Position numbers and translations under genes: made by a program | Notes under the pieces: model-generated | The model's input: the letters and a program-made list of their open reading frames with translations, nothing else | Databases searched by the model: none | Told to the model about the DNA's origin: nothing | In this document: positions 31,656-41,016 of the stretch, in pieces | How the letters are laid out: each line of letters opens with the position of its first letter | Numbering within the stretch: position 1 is the stretch's first letter | Origin: Variovorax sp. | GTDB lineage: Bacteria; Pseudomonadota; Gammaproteobacteria; Burkholderiales; Burkholderiaceae_C | Assembly: GCA_025352265.1 (NCBI GenBank) | Contig: JANXTS010000085.1 | Span: 19,096 to 83,095, forward strand | Length of the DNA: 64,000 nucleotides | Direction of reading: 5' to 3'

Positions 31656-33116
31656 ATGCGAATTCTCCAGGTCAGCGCCGAACTGTTTCCACTCCTCAAG
31701 ACCGGTGGCTTGGCTGACGTGGCCGGTGCCCTGCCGATCGCGCTCGCAGCCGCCGGGCAAGACGTGCGCGTGTTGCTGCCGGGCTTTCCGGCCATCCTTG
31801 CAGGCGTAGTCGGCCTGGCGCCCGTAGCCGAACTGCAGGCGCCGTGGGGCGACACCAGTCGATTGCTGCTCGGCCGCATCGAAACCACCGGCGCGCCCGA
31901 TGTTCTCGCCTACGTCATCGATGCGCCGGTGCTGTACGACCGGCCAGGTAACCCTTACGAAGACGCTGATCGCCAACCTTACGACGACAACCACCGGCGC
32001 TTCGCGCTGCTGGGTTGGGCCGGCGCGCAATTGGCGCAAGGACTCCACGCCGCCTGGCGACCGGAGGTCGTGCATGCCCACGACTGGCATGCCGGGCTGG
32101 TGCCCGCCTATCTGTCGTTCGCCCAGCGACCGGTCGGACCCCGTGTCGGCAGCGTCTTTACCGTGCACAACCTGGCTTACCAGGGCGTTTTCGCGCCGTG
32201 GCGTTTTGCCGATCTCGGTCTGCCAGGTCCAGCGTTCCAGATGAACGGGCTCGAATACCACGGCCAGTTGTCTTTCATGAAAAGTGGCCTGTACTACGCC
32301 GACCGCCTCACCACCGTGAGCCCGACCTACGCTCGTGAAATCCAGACCTCCGAGCAAGGCTTTGGCCTCGACGGCTTGCTTCGCCAGCGCAACGACGTGC
32401 TGACCGGCATCCTCAACGCGGTCGACAACCAGGTCTGGAACCCGGCCGACGACGCACTGCTGACAGAACACTACGAGGCCCGACGCATGACCGGCAAAGC
32501 GCGTTGCAAAGCGGCGCTGCAGCGCCAGCTCGGCCTTGCCGAATTGCCCGATGCGCCTCTCTTCATCGTGGTCAGCCGCCTCACCGAACAAAAAGGCTTG
32601 CACCTCGTATTGAGCGGTCTGGATGCACTGCTCGAACAGGGTGGTCAATTGGCGCTGCTCGGCGGCGGCGATGGCTGGCTCGAAGAGGCGTTTCGCCATC
32701 GCGCGGCCGCCATGCCGCAATCGGTGAGCGTGACCATCGGCTACAACGAGGCGCTTGCTCACCAGCTTTTCGGCGCCGGCGATGTCACGCTGGTGCCTTC
32801 GCTTTTCGAACCCTGCGGCCTGACACAGATGTACGGACTCAAGTACGGTTGCCTGCCGCTGGTGCGCCGTGTAGGCGGATTGGCCGATACTGTAGTCGAC
32901 ACCACACTCGAGGACATGGCGGACGGCGAGGCCACCGGCTTTATCTTCGACCGCTTCGAACCCGGCGACTACGCGCGCGCCGTGCGTCGCGCTTTCGCCC
33001 TGTACCGGCATCCGACTGATTGGGAACGGGTGCGCGCCACCGCCATGCGACGCCCGGTCGACTGGGCGACCGCCGCGGCGCATTACATCGCGGTCTATCA
33101 GCAGGCCATTGCCTGA
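31656..33116 (+). CDS. glgA: Glycogen synthase (ADP-glucose type)
   Basis: A 486-residue GT5 glycosyltransferase that extends alpha-1,4-glucan from ADP-glucose. The ADP-glucose-binding KTGGL is at residues 15-19, directly after [14 protein letters not shown]. The C-terminal domain has [12 protein letters not shown] and [18 protein letters not shown], the retaining-GT nucleotide/acceptor motif. The start is 6 bp after the glgC stop, so the two are probably translated together. Confidence 0.97.
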   Translation: MRILQVSAELFPLLKTGGLADVAGALPIALAAAGQDVRVLLPGFPAILAGVVGLAPVAELQAPWGDTSRLLLGRIETTGAPDVLAYVIDAPVLYDRPGNPYEDADRQPYDDNHRRFALLGWAGAQLAQGLHAAWRPEVVHAHDWHAGLVPAYLSFAQRPVGPRVGSVFTVHNLAYQGVFAPWRFADLGLPGPAFQMNGLEYHGQLSFMKSGLYYADRLTTVSPTYAREIQTSEQGFGLDGLLRQRNDVLTGILNAVDNQVWNPADDALLTEHYEARRMTGKARCKAALQRQLGLAELPDAPLFIVVSRLTEQKGLHLVLSGLDALLEQGGQLALLGGGDGWLEEAFRHRAAAMPQSVSVTIGYNEALAHQLFGAGDVTLVPSLFEPCGLTQMYGLKYGCLPLVRRVGGLADTVVDTTLEDMADGEATGFIFDRFEPGDYARAVRRAFALYRHPTDWERVRATAMRRPVDWATAAAHYIAVYQQAIA

Positions 33117-33157
33117 GGGCTTCCAGGCCCGCCCCTCACAACCTCTGCGAACACTCC

Positions 33158-35668
33158 ATGACCACAACGACGCCCGCAACCGCAGCGACACCCATCAAAG
33201 CTTTCGAATACGACCACCCCGATCGTGACGTCGCCGCCTTCAAGCGTGCGGTTGCGAACAAACTGATCTATGCGGTCGGCAAAGACCCGGTCGCCGCCAG
33301 CCAGGACGACTGGCTCAACGCCACCGCGCTGGCCGTGCGTGATCAGTTGGTCGAGCGCTGGATGACCACCACCCGGGCGCAGTACCAGCAAGACGTGAAG
33401 CGCGTGTACTACCTCTCGATGGAGTTTTTGATCGGGCGCACCTTCACGAATGCGCTGCTTGCCGTCGACCTCTACGACACCGTGCGCGAAGCGCTGGCCG
33501 ACTTCGGCGTCGATATGTCGGCACTGGCCGAACGCGAGCCCGATGCGGCGCTCGGCAACGGTGGCCTCGGCCGCCTGGCCGCGTGTTTTCTCGACTCGAT
33601 GGCGACACTCGGCGTCCCCGGCATGGGTTACGGCATTCGCTATGAATACGGCATGTTCCGCCAGCGCATCGTCGACGGTCAGCAAGTCGAAACGCCCGAC
33701 TACTGGCTCACGCGCGGCAATCCATGGGAATTCCAGCGGCCCGAAGTCAACTACCGCGTGCGCTTCGGTGGCCATGTACAAAAGCGTGAAGGCAACAACG
33801 CGCCCTACGGCGCTGCCGACTGGGTCGACACGCACGACGTGCTGGCCGTGGCCTACGACACCATCATTCCGGGCTACGGCACCCAGGCGACCAACACGCT
33901 GCGTCTGTGGTCGGCACGCGCCACCGAAGAGATCGACCTTTCTGCCTTCAACAAGGGCAACTACATGGTCGCGGTCGAGAGCAAGAACCAGTCGGAAAAC
34001 GTTTCGCGCGTGCTCTACCCGGATGACTCAACGCCATCGGGCCGTGAGCTGCGACTGCATCAGGAGTACTTTTTCTGCAGCGCCAGCGTGCAGGATTTAC
34101 TGCGCCGCTATCTGCGCAATCACACCACCTTCGATCATCTGGGTGACAAGGTCAGCATCCACCTGAACGACACGCACCCGGTACTCGCAGTGCCCGAGAT
34201 GATGCGGTTGCTGCTCGACGAGCACAACGTCGATTGGGAAACAGCCTGGGCCGCCACGCAAAAAGTCTTCAGCTACACCAACCACACGCTGATGCACGAG
34301 GCGCTGGAAACCTGGCCGGTCGAAATGATGGGTCGCATCCTGCCGCGCCATCTGCAGATCATCTACGACATGAACGCCAAGTTTCTCGCGACCGTGACGC
34401 AAAAAGTCGGCGACGATGTCGAACTGCTCCGGCGCCTGTCGCTGGTCGACGAGTCCGGCGAGCGGCGCGTGCGCATGGCGTACGTGGCGGTGCTGGCGAG
34501 CCACTCGATCAATGGGGTGTCGGGCCTGCACTCGGAGCTGATGAAGCAATCGATCTTTGCCGACTTCAACCGCATCTTTCCGGAGCGCTTCAACAACAAA
34601 ACCAATGGCGTGACGCCACGTCGCTGGCTGGCGCAAGCCAACCCACCGCTTGCAGCATTGCTCGACCAGCGCATCGGCAAGGGTTGGCGGCGTGACTTGA
34701 TGCAGCTCGAAGCGCTGAAGCCGATGGCGGCGCAGCCGGCCTTCGCCCGGGCGTTCAGGCACGCCAAGCGCGAGAACAAACTGCGACTGGCCAACTGGAT
34801 CGAGCAGCACATGGGCGTCGTGATCGACACCGATGCGATGTTCGACGTGCAGGTGAAGCGCATCCACGAATACAAGCGCCAGCTGCTCAACGTGCTGCAC
34901 GTCATTACGCGTTACCAGCGCATCCTCGACGCGCAAGCCGCTGGCGGACCGGTCGACATCGTGCCACGCGTGGTCGTTTTCGCGGGCAAAGCTGCGTCGG
35001 CCTACGTCGTCGCCAAGTTGGTCATTCGACTCATCAACGACGTGGCAGCAATCATCAACAACGATCCGCGCGTCGGCAAGTTGCTGAAGGTCGTTTTCTT
35101 GCCGAACTACAGCGTGAGCCTGGCCGAGATCATCATGCCGGCCGCCGATTTGTCGGAGCAGATTTCCACTGCCGGCACGGAGGCTTCGGGCACCGGCAAC
35201 ATGAAGTTCGCACTCAATGGCGCGCTGACCATTGGCACGCTCGACGGCGCCAACGTCGAGATGCGCGACAACGTGGGCGCAGAGAACATCTTCATCTTCG
35301 GCAACACCACGCCGGAAGTGGCCGACATCCGCTTGCATGGCTACCAGCCGCGCGACATCTACGGCACCAACCCCGAGCTGCAACGCGTACTAGATGCCGT
35401 GCGCGACGGTGTGTTCTCCCCAGGCGAGCCTTCGCGCTACCAGGGCATCTACGACTCGCTGGTGAACTGGGGCGATCACTATCTGCTGCTCGCCGACTAC
35501 GCCAGCTACATCGAGGCGCAAGGCAAAGTCGATGCGCTGTACCGCGATGCGGATGCGTGGACTCGGATGGCGATTCTCAACGTGGCGGGAATGGGCGCTT
35601 TTTCGTCGGACCGGACCATCGCGGAATACGCGCACGACATCTGGCACACCAAGCCGGTGCTGCTCTAA
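33158..35668 (+). CDS. glgP: Glycogen phosphorylase
   Basis: An 836-residue GT35 enzyme releasing glucose 1-phosphate from glycogen ends. The PLP-binding Lys is at 683 ([11 protein letters not shown]). [18 protein letters not shown] and [11 protein letters not shown] are family hallmarks. The ATG at 33158 gives the family N-terminus; the longer open frame starts inside glgA. It ends the five-gene operon, so synthesis and breakdown genes share transcription and must be balanced at the enzyme level. It is convergent with exbD, 28 bp away, with no clear terminator between. Confidence 0.96.
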   Translation: MTTTTPATAATPIKAFEYDHPDRDVAAFKRAVANKLIYAVGKDPVAASQDDWLNATALAVRDQLVERWMTTTRAQYQQDVKRVYYLSMEFLIGRTFTNALLAVDLYDTVREALADFGVDMSALAEREPDAALGNGGLGRLAACFLDSMATLGVPGMGYGIRYEYGMFRQRIVDGQQVETPDYWLTRGNPWEFQRPEVNYRVRFGGHVQKREGNNAPYGAADWVDTHDVLAVAYDTIIPGYGTQATNTLRLWSARATEEIDLSAFNKGNYMVAVESKNQSENVSRVLYPDDSTPSGRELRLHQEYFFCSASVQDLLRRYLRNHTTFDHLGDKVSIHLNDTHPVLAVPEMMRLLLDEHNVDWETAWAATQKVFSYTNHTLMHEALETWPVEMMGRILPRHLQIIYDMNAKFLATVTQKVGDDVELLRRLSLVDESGERRVRMAYVAVLASHSINGVSGLHSELMKQSIFADFNRIFPERFNNKTNGVTPRRWLAQANPPLAALLDQRIGKGWRRDLMQLEALKPMAAQPAFARAFRHAKRENKLRLANWIEQHMGVVIDTDAMFDVQVKRIHEYKRQLLNVLHVITRYQRILDAQAAGGPVDIVPRVVVFAGKAASAYVVAKLVIRLINDVAAIINNDPRVGKLLKVVFLPNYSVSLAEIIMPAADLSEQISTAGTEASGTGNMKFALNGALTIGTLDGANVEMRDNVGAENIFIFGNTTPEVADIRLHGYQPRDIYGTNPELQRVLDAVRDGVFSPGEPSRYQGIYDSLVNWGDHYLLLADYASYIEAQGKVDALYRDADAWTRMAILNVAGMGAFSSDRTIAEYAHDIWHTKPVLL

Positions 35669-35696
35669 GGCTTGAGGGCTCGCGCAAAGACTCGTG

Positions 35697-36167
35697 TCAT
35701 CGCGCAGGCTGCGCAAGTGCTTCGGTCACGAAACCAATGCGGCTCAAACCCGCCTTGTTCGCGACGCCCATGAGTTCGACGATCTTGCCGTAAGACACCG
35801 TGTGGTCGGCACGCAGTTGCACCTCGGTGTCGCGGCTGTCGGCTGCCGCCTTTTGCAAGCGACTCGCGAGTTCGTCATCGCTCACCGCCTGGTCGTTCAA
35901 GAAGACCTTGCCGGCCGCATCGACCGACAGGCTGACGAACTTCGGCGTGTCGTTGGGCTGACCCGCATCGGTCTGCGGCAGATCGAGCTTGATGGAGCTG
36001 GCCATCAGCGGTGCGGTGATGATGAAGATCACCAGAAGCACGAGCATGACGTCGACCAGCGGTGTCACGTTGATGTCGGAGAGCGGACGTTGCCCGCCGG
36101 CGCCGCTCGCTCGACCGCTGCCTGCGCCACTGCTGTTGCTGCCGAGCGAAGTGCGACCGAAAGCCAT
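35697..36167 (-). CDS. exbD: Biopolymer transport protein ExbD/TolR family
   Basis: A 156-residue inner-membrane protein with one membrane segment (about 37-58) after a Gly/Ser-rich cytoplasmic start. The proton-channel Asp is in PLVDVMLVLLVIF. A periplasmic domain follows (SLSVDAAGKVFLND...). ExbD works with ExbB to energise TonB-type outer-membrane transport, or as TolR in the Tol system; no tonB, tolA or tolB is nearby. It is 17 bp after exbB in the bamE-dapB-exbB-exbD run. The short Ala/Pro-ending C-terminus is ordinary. Confidence 0.9.
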   Translation of the reverse strand: MAFGRTSLGSNSSGAGSGRASGAGGQRPLSDINVTPLVDVMLVLLVIFIITAPLMASSIKLDLPQTDAGQPNDTPKFVSLSVDAAGKVFLNDQAVSDDELASRLQKAAADSRDTEVQLRADHTVSYGKIVELMGVANKAGLSRIGFVTEALAQPAR

Positions 36168-36184
36168 GCCTGCGTCGATGCTGG

Positions 36185-36916
36185 TCAGGCGACGGACATT
36201 GCCCGCGCTGGTGGTAACGCGTCATCGCGTCGCGCCGGCGGTCCGCCGAAGGTGCCGAGCAAGTCGTGCGCGAAACCCTCCAGCTCCGCCTCGATGCGAC
36301 CAATGACTCGGCCGAAGACGTTGTAAGCGAGCACGGCCGGGATCGCGACCGCAAGGCCGAACGCCGTCATGATCAGCGCCTCACCGACCGGCCCTGCCAC
36401 CTTGTCGATGGTGAAACCGCCAGCTTGCCCAGCAATGCCCGACAGCGCACGGTAGATGCCCCAAACGGTGCCGAGCAGGCCGACGAAGGGGGCCGTAGCA
36501 CCAACGGTCGCCAGCAATATCTGGCCCGACTGCAGGCGGCGCAGCGAGCCGTGCAGTGCGTCGCGCAGCACGCGCGTAAGCCGCTGCGATAGGTCACCGG
36601 CAGAGCCGAGTGATGTACCGGCACGATCCACACCGTCGATCCCTGCGCCGGGGGCGGCGGCCAGATTTTTTACCGCCGTCACTGCCGGCAGCACGAGCGC
36701 AATGCGATCGAAAGACTTGAGGTTTTGCTCCGCATCGGCCAGCGTGGAGGCTTGCCAGAAGGCGGCGATGCTGCGCAACACGCTGCGAGTGCCGCTGCGC
36801 AGCAACCAGGCTTTCAGCACGATCACGACCCAGCTCGATACCGACATTGCCAGCAACAGCGCCGCGACAGCACGACTGACGCCATCGCCTTGGGTCAGCA
36901 GCTCGAGCACGCTCAC
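36185..36916 (-). CDS. exbB: MotA/TolQ/ExbB proton channel family protein
   Basis: A 243-residue membrane protein with three membrane segments: near residues 13-36, and two in the conserved block ATVGATAPFVGLLGTVWGIYRA and MTAFGLAVAIPAVLAYNVFGR. It forms the proton-driven motor with the adjacent ExbD. The C-terminal cytoplasmic helix is followed by a Pro/Arg-rich end. The gap to dapB upstream is 10 bp. Whether it serves TonB or Tol transport cannot be told; the absence of tolA/pal nearby favours ExbB. Confidence 0.9.
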   Translation of the reverse strand: MSVLELLTQGDGVSRAVAALLLAMSVSSWVVIVLKAWLLRSGTRSVLRSIAAFWQASTLADAEQNLKSFDRIALVLPAVTAVKNLAAAPGAGIDGVDRAGTSLGSAGDLSQRLTRVLRDALHGSLRRLQSGQILLATVGATAPFVGLLGTVWGIYRALSGIAGQAGGFTIDKVAGPVGEALIMTAFGLAVAIPAVLAYNVFGRVIGRIEAELEGFAHDLLGTFGGPPARRDDALPPARAMSVA

Positions 36917-36926
36917 GCGATACCTT

Positions 36927-37727
36927 TTACCGTAGGCCGAGCACGTCGAACATGTCGAACAATCCGGCCTTTTGTTGCGCGAGAAACTGCACCGCGCGGA
37001 AGCTGCCCTGCACGTAGGTCACGCGGCTGGCCGACTTGTGGGTGATCTCGATCCGTTCGCCAGTGCCGGCGAAAAGCACGGTGTGGTCGCCGACGATGTC
37101 ACCACCGCGGATGCTGGCAAAGCCGATGGTCGACGCATCGCGCTCGCCGGTCACACCTTCGCGGCTGTACACGGCGCACTCCTTTAAATCGCGGCCCAGG
37201 GCGTCGGCAATGACTTCGCCCATCTTCAACGCGGTGCCGGACGGCGCATCGACTTTGTGACGATGGTGCGCTTCGATGATCTCGATGTCGTAGCCAGTCG
37301 AAAGCGCCTTGGCTGCCATCTCAAGCAGCTTCAGCGTGACGTTGACACCGACGCTCATGTTGGGCGCCATGACGATCGCGATGTCTTTGGCGATTGCGAT
37401 GATCTCCGCTTTTTGCGCGTCGGTGAAGCCGGTCGTGCCGATGATCGCCTGCACGCCGAGCTCCCGACAAACCGCGAGGTGCGCCAAGGTGCCTTCGGGT
37501 CGTGTGAAGTCGATCAGCACCTGCGCCTTTTCGAGGCCTGTGCGCAAGTCGGACACGATTGGAACGCCGCTCGCAAAACCCAGAAACGCACCGGCATCGA
37601 TGCCGATGGCCTCGGAGCCCGGCACATCCAGCGCGCCGGCCAGTTCGAGGTCAGGCGCGTTGCGCACGCCATCGATCAGCATGCGGCCCATGCGGCCGGA
37701 AGCACCGGCTATCGCGATCCGCCGCAT
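36927..37727 (-). CDS. dapB: 4-hydroxy-tetrahydrodipicolinate reductase
   Basis: A 266-residue NAD(P)H-dependent reductase of the lysine/diaminopimelate pathway. The Rossmann motif is at the start ([14 protein letters not shown]). The substrate/catalytic segment [20 protein letters not shown] has the expected His-His and Lys residues. The ATG at 37727 is one base after the bamE stop; the longer open frame (to 37943) lies within bamE. Tight packing with bamE and exbB suggests one transcript for envelope and cell-wall functions. Confidence 0.96.
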   Translation of the reverse strand: MRRIAIAGASGRMGRMLIDGVRNAPDLELAGALDVPGSEAIGIDAGAFLGFASGVPIVSDLRTGLEKAQVLIDFTRPEGTLAHLAVCRELGVQAIIGTTGFTDAQKAEIIAIAKDIAIVMAPNMSVGVNVTLKLLEMAAKALSTGYDIEIIEAHHRHKVDAPSGTALKMGEVIADALGRDLKECAVYSREGVTGERDASTIGFASIRGGDIVGDHTVLFAGTGERIEITHKSASRVTYVQGSFRAVQFLAQQKAGLFDMFDVLGLR

Positions 37728-37728
37728 G

Positions 37729-38280
37729 TCAGCGGGTGGCGGACTCAAGCGGCGGGTAGCTCGGAGGCAGCGGTGCCAGCGACGCGGCAGGCGCCTCGAC
37801 CTTGGCGCTCTGGTCCGGCACGAACTTCTTAAGCTGGTCTTCACTGGCTTCGAGCACAGGCACCTTGCCACTGCGCTTGCGGGCGTCGACAGCCGCCACG
37901 AACTCTTCTTCGCTCGGCATGGTGTCACCGTCGAAGCGGTCAAGTACCTCGCCCTTGAAGTAAACCGTCAGGTGGCGCTGCTGAGAATCGACGCCCTGCC
38001 GACGAATGGTAAAGACGTAGTCCCAGCGGTCGGAGTGGAACACGTCCGTTAGCAGCGACGTGCCGAGCACTTCGCGCACTTGCTGGCGCGACATGCCGGG
38101 CTTCAGTTGCTCGACCTGCTCTTTGGAAACGAAGTTGCCCTGGACCACCTCGACCTTGTATGGCGTGACGGCACTCAACGCATCGCGCGTTCGTGTGCCG
38201 AGGCTGCTGCAAGCGCCCAGACACAGGCTCACCGCGACGCCGGCGAAGAGCCAGACGCGGCTTTTTGAATTGGCAAGCAT
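37729..38280 (-). CDS. bamE: Outer membrane protein assembly factor BamE
   Basis: A 183-residue SmpA/OmlA lipoprotein, part of the Bam complex inserting beta-barrel proteins. The signal peptide ends in the lipobox LGAC at about residue 22. The BamE core follows ([41 protein letters not shown]). The C-terminus is extended by a Pro/Ala-rich tail of about 40 residues. A minus-strand TACAAT (38311-38316) may be its -10 box. It is divergent from fur across 87 bp, a gene order also known in Pseudomonas (omlA-fur). Confidence 0.93.
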   Translation of the reverse strand: MLANSKSRVWLFAGVAVSLCLGACSSLGTRTRDALSAVTPYKVEVVQGNFVSKEQVEQLKPGMSRQQVREVLGTSLLTDVFHSDRWDYVFTIRRQGVDSQQRHLTVYFKGEVLDRFDGDTMPSEEEFVAAVDARKRSGKVPVLEASEDQLKKFVPDQSAKVEAPAASLAPLPPSYPPLESATR

Positions 38281-38367
38281 GGGAGAAAGGGGTAGCGATA
38301 TGATCGGCTCATTGTAGCGGCTGGCCCCCGGCGGACCCCATTCCGCACGGCCCATGCAGGAACGACC

Positions 38368-38787
38368 ATGGCCAATATCGACGAACTCAAGAACACCGGC
38401 CTGAAGGCCACTCTGCCGCGCCTGAAGATTCTCGAAATCTTCCAGACCGGCGGCCTGCGCCACATGACGGCAGAAGACGTCTTCCGCATTTTGCTCAACG
38501 AGCACTCGGACATTGGCTTGGCCACCGTCTACCGCGTGCTGGCCCAGTTCGAGCAGGCAGGGATCCTGGAGCGCAGCCACTTCGAAAGTGGCAAGGCTGT
38601 CTACGAACTCAACGAAGGAAAGCACCACGATCACCTGATCTGCACGTCGTGCGGCAAGGTCGAGGAGTTCTACGACGCCGAGATCGAGCGACGCCAGCAA
38701 ATGATCGCTCTGGACAAAGGCTGGGTTATGCAAGACCACGCCATGTCGCTGTACGGCCTCTGCGCCGACTGCGCCAGCCGACGCTAG
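38368..38787 (+). CDS. fur: Ferric uptake regulator Fur
   Basis: A 139-residue iron-responsive repressor. A winged-helix DNA-binding domain comes first ([34 protein letters not shown]), then the metal-binding/dimerisation domain with HHDH at 86-89, C92 and C95 ([12 protein letters not shown]) and a C-terminal CxxC (GLCADC). Fur-Fe2+ represses iron-uptake genes; the exbB/exbD pair nearby is a plausible but unproven target, since no convincing Fur box was seen. Its stop codon overlaps the hprK stop on the other strand by two bases (CTAG). Confidence 0.96.
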   Translation: MANIDELKNTGLKATLPRLKILEIFQTGGLRHMTAEDVFRILLNEHSDIGLATVYRVLAQFEQAGILERSHFESGKAVYELNEGKHHDHLICTSCGKVEEFYDAEIERRQQMIALDKGWVMQDHAMSLYGLCADCASRR

Positions 38788-39740
38788 TCCTGCCGGCCCG
38801 ACTCCATCGCCTTGTGGTGGCGCTCCACGAATTCGGCGTAGGTGTCGATGCCGCGCAGCTGCAAAATTGAATTGCGTACCGCTGCCTCGACCAGCACCGC
38901 AATGTTGCGGCCGGCCACCACCTGGATGATGACCTTGCGCACCGCGATGCCGAGCACGTCTTGCGTCAAGGGGGCCGAGGGCATGCGCTCATAGTCCCGC
39001 TCGAAGCTGTCGCGACGCACCAGATGCACGATGAGCTTGAGCCGCATCTTTCGGCGCACGGCCGTCTCACCGAAGATCGCGCGAATGTCCAGCAAGCCGA
39101 TGCCACGCACTTCCAGCAGGTTCTGCAGCAAGTCGGGGCAGCGACCTTCCAGCGTGTTCTGGTTGATCCGGTGCAGATCGACCGCGTCGTCCGCCACCAA
39201 ACCGTTGCCCCGAGAGATCAATTCCAGCCCTAGCTCGCTCTTGCCCAGGCCAGACTCGCCGGTGATCATCACGCCAAGTCCAAGAATGTCCATGAAAACG
39301 CCGTGCATCGACGTGCGCTCGGCGAAATGCTTGGACAAATAAGCACGCAACAGGTCGATGACGAAGGCCGAAGATTCGCGCGTGGCAAACAGCGGCAACT
39401 GCGCACGCTCGCAGATCGACAGTAATCCTTCGGGCGCGTTTTGTGCATCAGCGAGCACCAGCATTGGCGGCTCCAGCGTCACGATGCGACCGATGCGGCG
39501 GGCGCAATCTTCGGGACTTCCGCGCGTCAGATAGGCCACCTCTCGTGCACCGAGGATCTGAACCCGATACGGGTGGATGTAGTTGAGATAGCCGACCAGA
39601 TCCGCCGCCGACTGCGCGAGGCTGATGACCTCGATGTCGAAATGGCGCTCCGAGGCACCAAGTCCGGCCAGCCACTCCCATCGGAGCGAGCCGCGAAACT
39701 CCTCGAACATCGCATCGGCGCTGATGACGGTCGGCTTCAT
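38784..39740 (-). CDS. hprK: HPr kinase/phosphorylase
   Basis: A 318-residue bifunctional enzyme that phosphorylates and dephosphorylates HPr on serine. The P-loop GESGLGKS is at residues 161-168. [12 protein letters not shown] is the HprK signature region. In betaproteobacteria HprK belongs to the regulatory PTS-Ntr rather than sugar uptake. The ATG at 39740 matches the family start; the frame to 39860 overlaps ptsN. The gap to ptsN is 28 bp. It is convergent with fur with overlapping stops. Confidence 0.95.
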   Translation of the reverse strand: MKPTVISADAMFEEFRGSLRWEWLAGLGASERHFDIEVISLAQSAADLVGYLNYIHPYRVQILGAREVAYLTRGSPEDCARRIGRIVTLEPPMLVLADAQNAPEGLLSICERAQLPLFATRESSAFVIDLLRAYLSKHFAERTSMHGVFMDILGLGVMITGESGLGKSELGLELISRGNGLVADDAVDLHRINQNTLEGRCPDLLQNLLEVRGIGLLDIRAIFGETAVRRKMRLKLIVHLVRRDSFERDYERMPSAPLTQDVLGIAVRKVIIQVVAGRNIAVLVEAAVRNSILQLRGIDTYAEFVERHHKAMESGRQD

Positions 39741-39768
39741 GCTCTCGACCGTCCGGCTGCCAACGCGT

Positions 39769-40236
39769 TCAAGCCACCTGCGCCGATTGCCATCCGGCGA
39801 TGAGTGAGTGCAACGCGGCTGCGTCGTTGCTTGACTTGATTCGCTCGCGCAGAGCGGCATCGCTCAACAATTCGGCTATTTCGGAGAGGATCTCGAGGTG
39901 TTTCTGCGTCGCCGCTTCGGGCACCAGAAGAAAGATAAGAAGCGCGACAGGCTGCTCGTCCGGTGCGTCGAAACCGATTGCGTTTGCCAGTTGGAATACC
40001 GCCGCCATCGGCGACTTGAGGCCCTTGATGCGGCCATGCGGAATCGCAACGCCATGACCCAGCCCAGTCGAACCCAGGCGCTCTCGAGCAAAGAGGCTGT
40101 CTGTGATGAGGGCGCGCCCGAGACCGTGGAGGTTTTCGAACAGCAAGCCTGCTTCTTCAAAAGCACGTTTTTTGCTGGTGGCGTCAACGCTCACGAGCAC
40201 TTGAGTGGGCGGCAGGATGGACGCGAGGCGATTCAT
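39769..40236 (-). CDS. ptsN: PTS-Ntr EIIA component
   Basis: A 155-residue EIIA domain of the nitrogen-related phosphotransferase system. The phosphoryl-accepting His is at 67 ([10 protein letters not shown]). [23 protein letters not shown] is the typical core. In other bacteria EIIA-Ntr controls potassium transport and other targets by protein contact. It sits between hpf and hprK, with a terminator-like hairpin in the 104-bp gap after hpf that may lower its expression relative to hpf. Confidence 0.95.
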   Translation of the reverse strand: MNRLASILPPTQVLVSVDATSKKRAFEEAGLLFENLHGLGRALITDSLFARERLGSTGLGHGVAIPHGRIKGLKSPMAAVFQLANAIGFDAPDEQPVALLIFLLVPEAATQKHLEILSEIAELLSDAALRERIKSSNDAAALHSLIAGWQSAQVA

Positions 40237-40273
40237 GGTGGGGTAAGGCGGGGGCGATTATGCACCGGCCCCG

Positions 40274-40308
40274 AAAAAAGCAAAGGGCCGCTCAAATCGA
40301 GCGGCCCT
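40274..40308 (-). terminator. Intrinsic terminator downstream of hpf
   Basis: On the minus strand a perfect 10-bp stem (40299-40308 with 40284-40293) encloses a 5-base loop and is followed by a T-rich tract with six consecutive T (40274-40279). It lies 32 bp past the hpf stop and 38 bp before the ptsN start. It should end or attenuate hpf transcription before ptsN. Confidence 0.8.
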
Positions 40309-40340
40309 GGATTTTGCAAGAGGATTTACCCAAAGAGGGA

Positions 40341-40670
40341 CTACATCACGCGTTTGGGCGCTGCGTGGTGATGATCTTGCAGACGGTCTTTGTGGCGTAC
40401 CACCTGACGATCAAGTTTGTCGACCAGCTCATCGACCGCGGCGTACAGATCAGCGTGACTGCACTCGGCAAACATGTCACTGCCCTTGACGTGAATGTTG
40501 CACTCCGCCTTTTGCCGGCGTTCCTTTTCCTTTTGCTTTTCCACCGTGAGGATCACCTTCACATCGACCACCTGGTCGAAGTGCCGCGTGATCCGGTCCA
40601 GCTTGTTCGTGACATAGCTTCGCAATGCGGGAGTGACGTCGAGGTGATGGCCGCTGATCGTCAGATTCAT
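40341..40670 (-). CDS. hpf: Ribosome hibernation promoting factor HPF (short form)
   Basis: A 109-residue HPF/YfiA protein ([20 protein letters not shown]...). It binds the decoding centre of idle ribosomes in stationary phase. It lacks the C-terminal domain of long HPF, so it is the short form that works with RMF-type systems in gammaproteobacteria. The start is fixed by a perfect AGGAGGT (40676-40682) 5 bases upstream; the longer open frame has no support. The usual upstream neighbour rpoN is absent; instead there is a 346-bp gene-free gap. Confidence 0.95.
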   Translation of the reverse strand: MNLTISGHHLDVTPALRSYVTNKLDRITRHFDQVVDVKVILTVEKQKEKERRQKAECNIHVKGSDMFAECSHADLYAAVDELVDKLDRQVVRHKDRLQDHHHAAPKRVM

Positions 40671-41016
40671 GAATGACCTCCTGGGGAACGTTGCAGAAAT
40701 AACCACCAATCCGAATTGGAAAGTGGCCGGCGGAAACGAAACAAAAACGGAAGGATTGCTGGGGAGTTGGGGGGAGCGCGAAGGCGGAAAAGAACGGGTT
40801 CGATTCACTATGCCCACGTTGCGCAGGCATTGCAATCCCTCTCTTTCCCGCGCTTTTTGGGTAACGTTAGGGACACATTTTTGTGCTACCTAATTCATAG
40901 CATTGCGCATGCGCCCGCATTGACCGGTCATCCGATTCGGCCCGCAGTCAAAGCTCGGCCATCGTTACATCGCCATGCCGTCGACAGGGAATCAGCAAAT
41001 GCCCTGCAAGAGACGA
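40671..41016. other. Gene-free region upstream of hpf (346 bp)
   Basis: This gap between the helicase stop and hpf has lower GC than its surroundings, with purine-rich and T-rich runs. It must hold the hpf promoter. A weak minus-strand pair is TTGCAA (40830-40835) with CATAGT after 17 bases, each 4/6. TTGC at 40819-40822 and GCAA at 40832-40835 form a small dyad. No sigma-54 (TGGCAC-N5-TTGC) site, terminator or credible small ORF was found. Confidence 0.5.
40676..40682 (-). promoter_or_regulatory. Consensus Shine-Dalgarno of hpf
   Basis: AGGAGGT on the minus strand, 5 bases before the ATG at 40670. It is one of the strongest ribosome-binding sites in the window and decides the hpf start. Confidence 0.85.

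Noticed and set aside
31062..33191. Minus-strand open frame of 709 codons opposite glgC and glgA
   Set aside because: The composition is typical of an antisense shadow (His/Gln/Arg/Val rich); the sense genes are certain.
38298..38318. Possible Fur box in the bamE-fur gap (ATGAT...TCATT)
   Set aside because: The half-sites are there, but the spacing is wrong and the match to the 19-bp consensus is poor.
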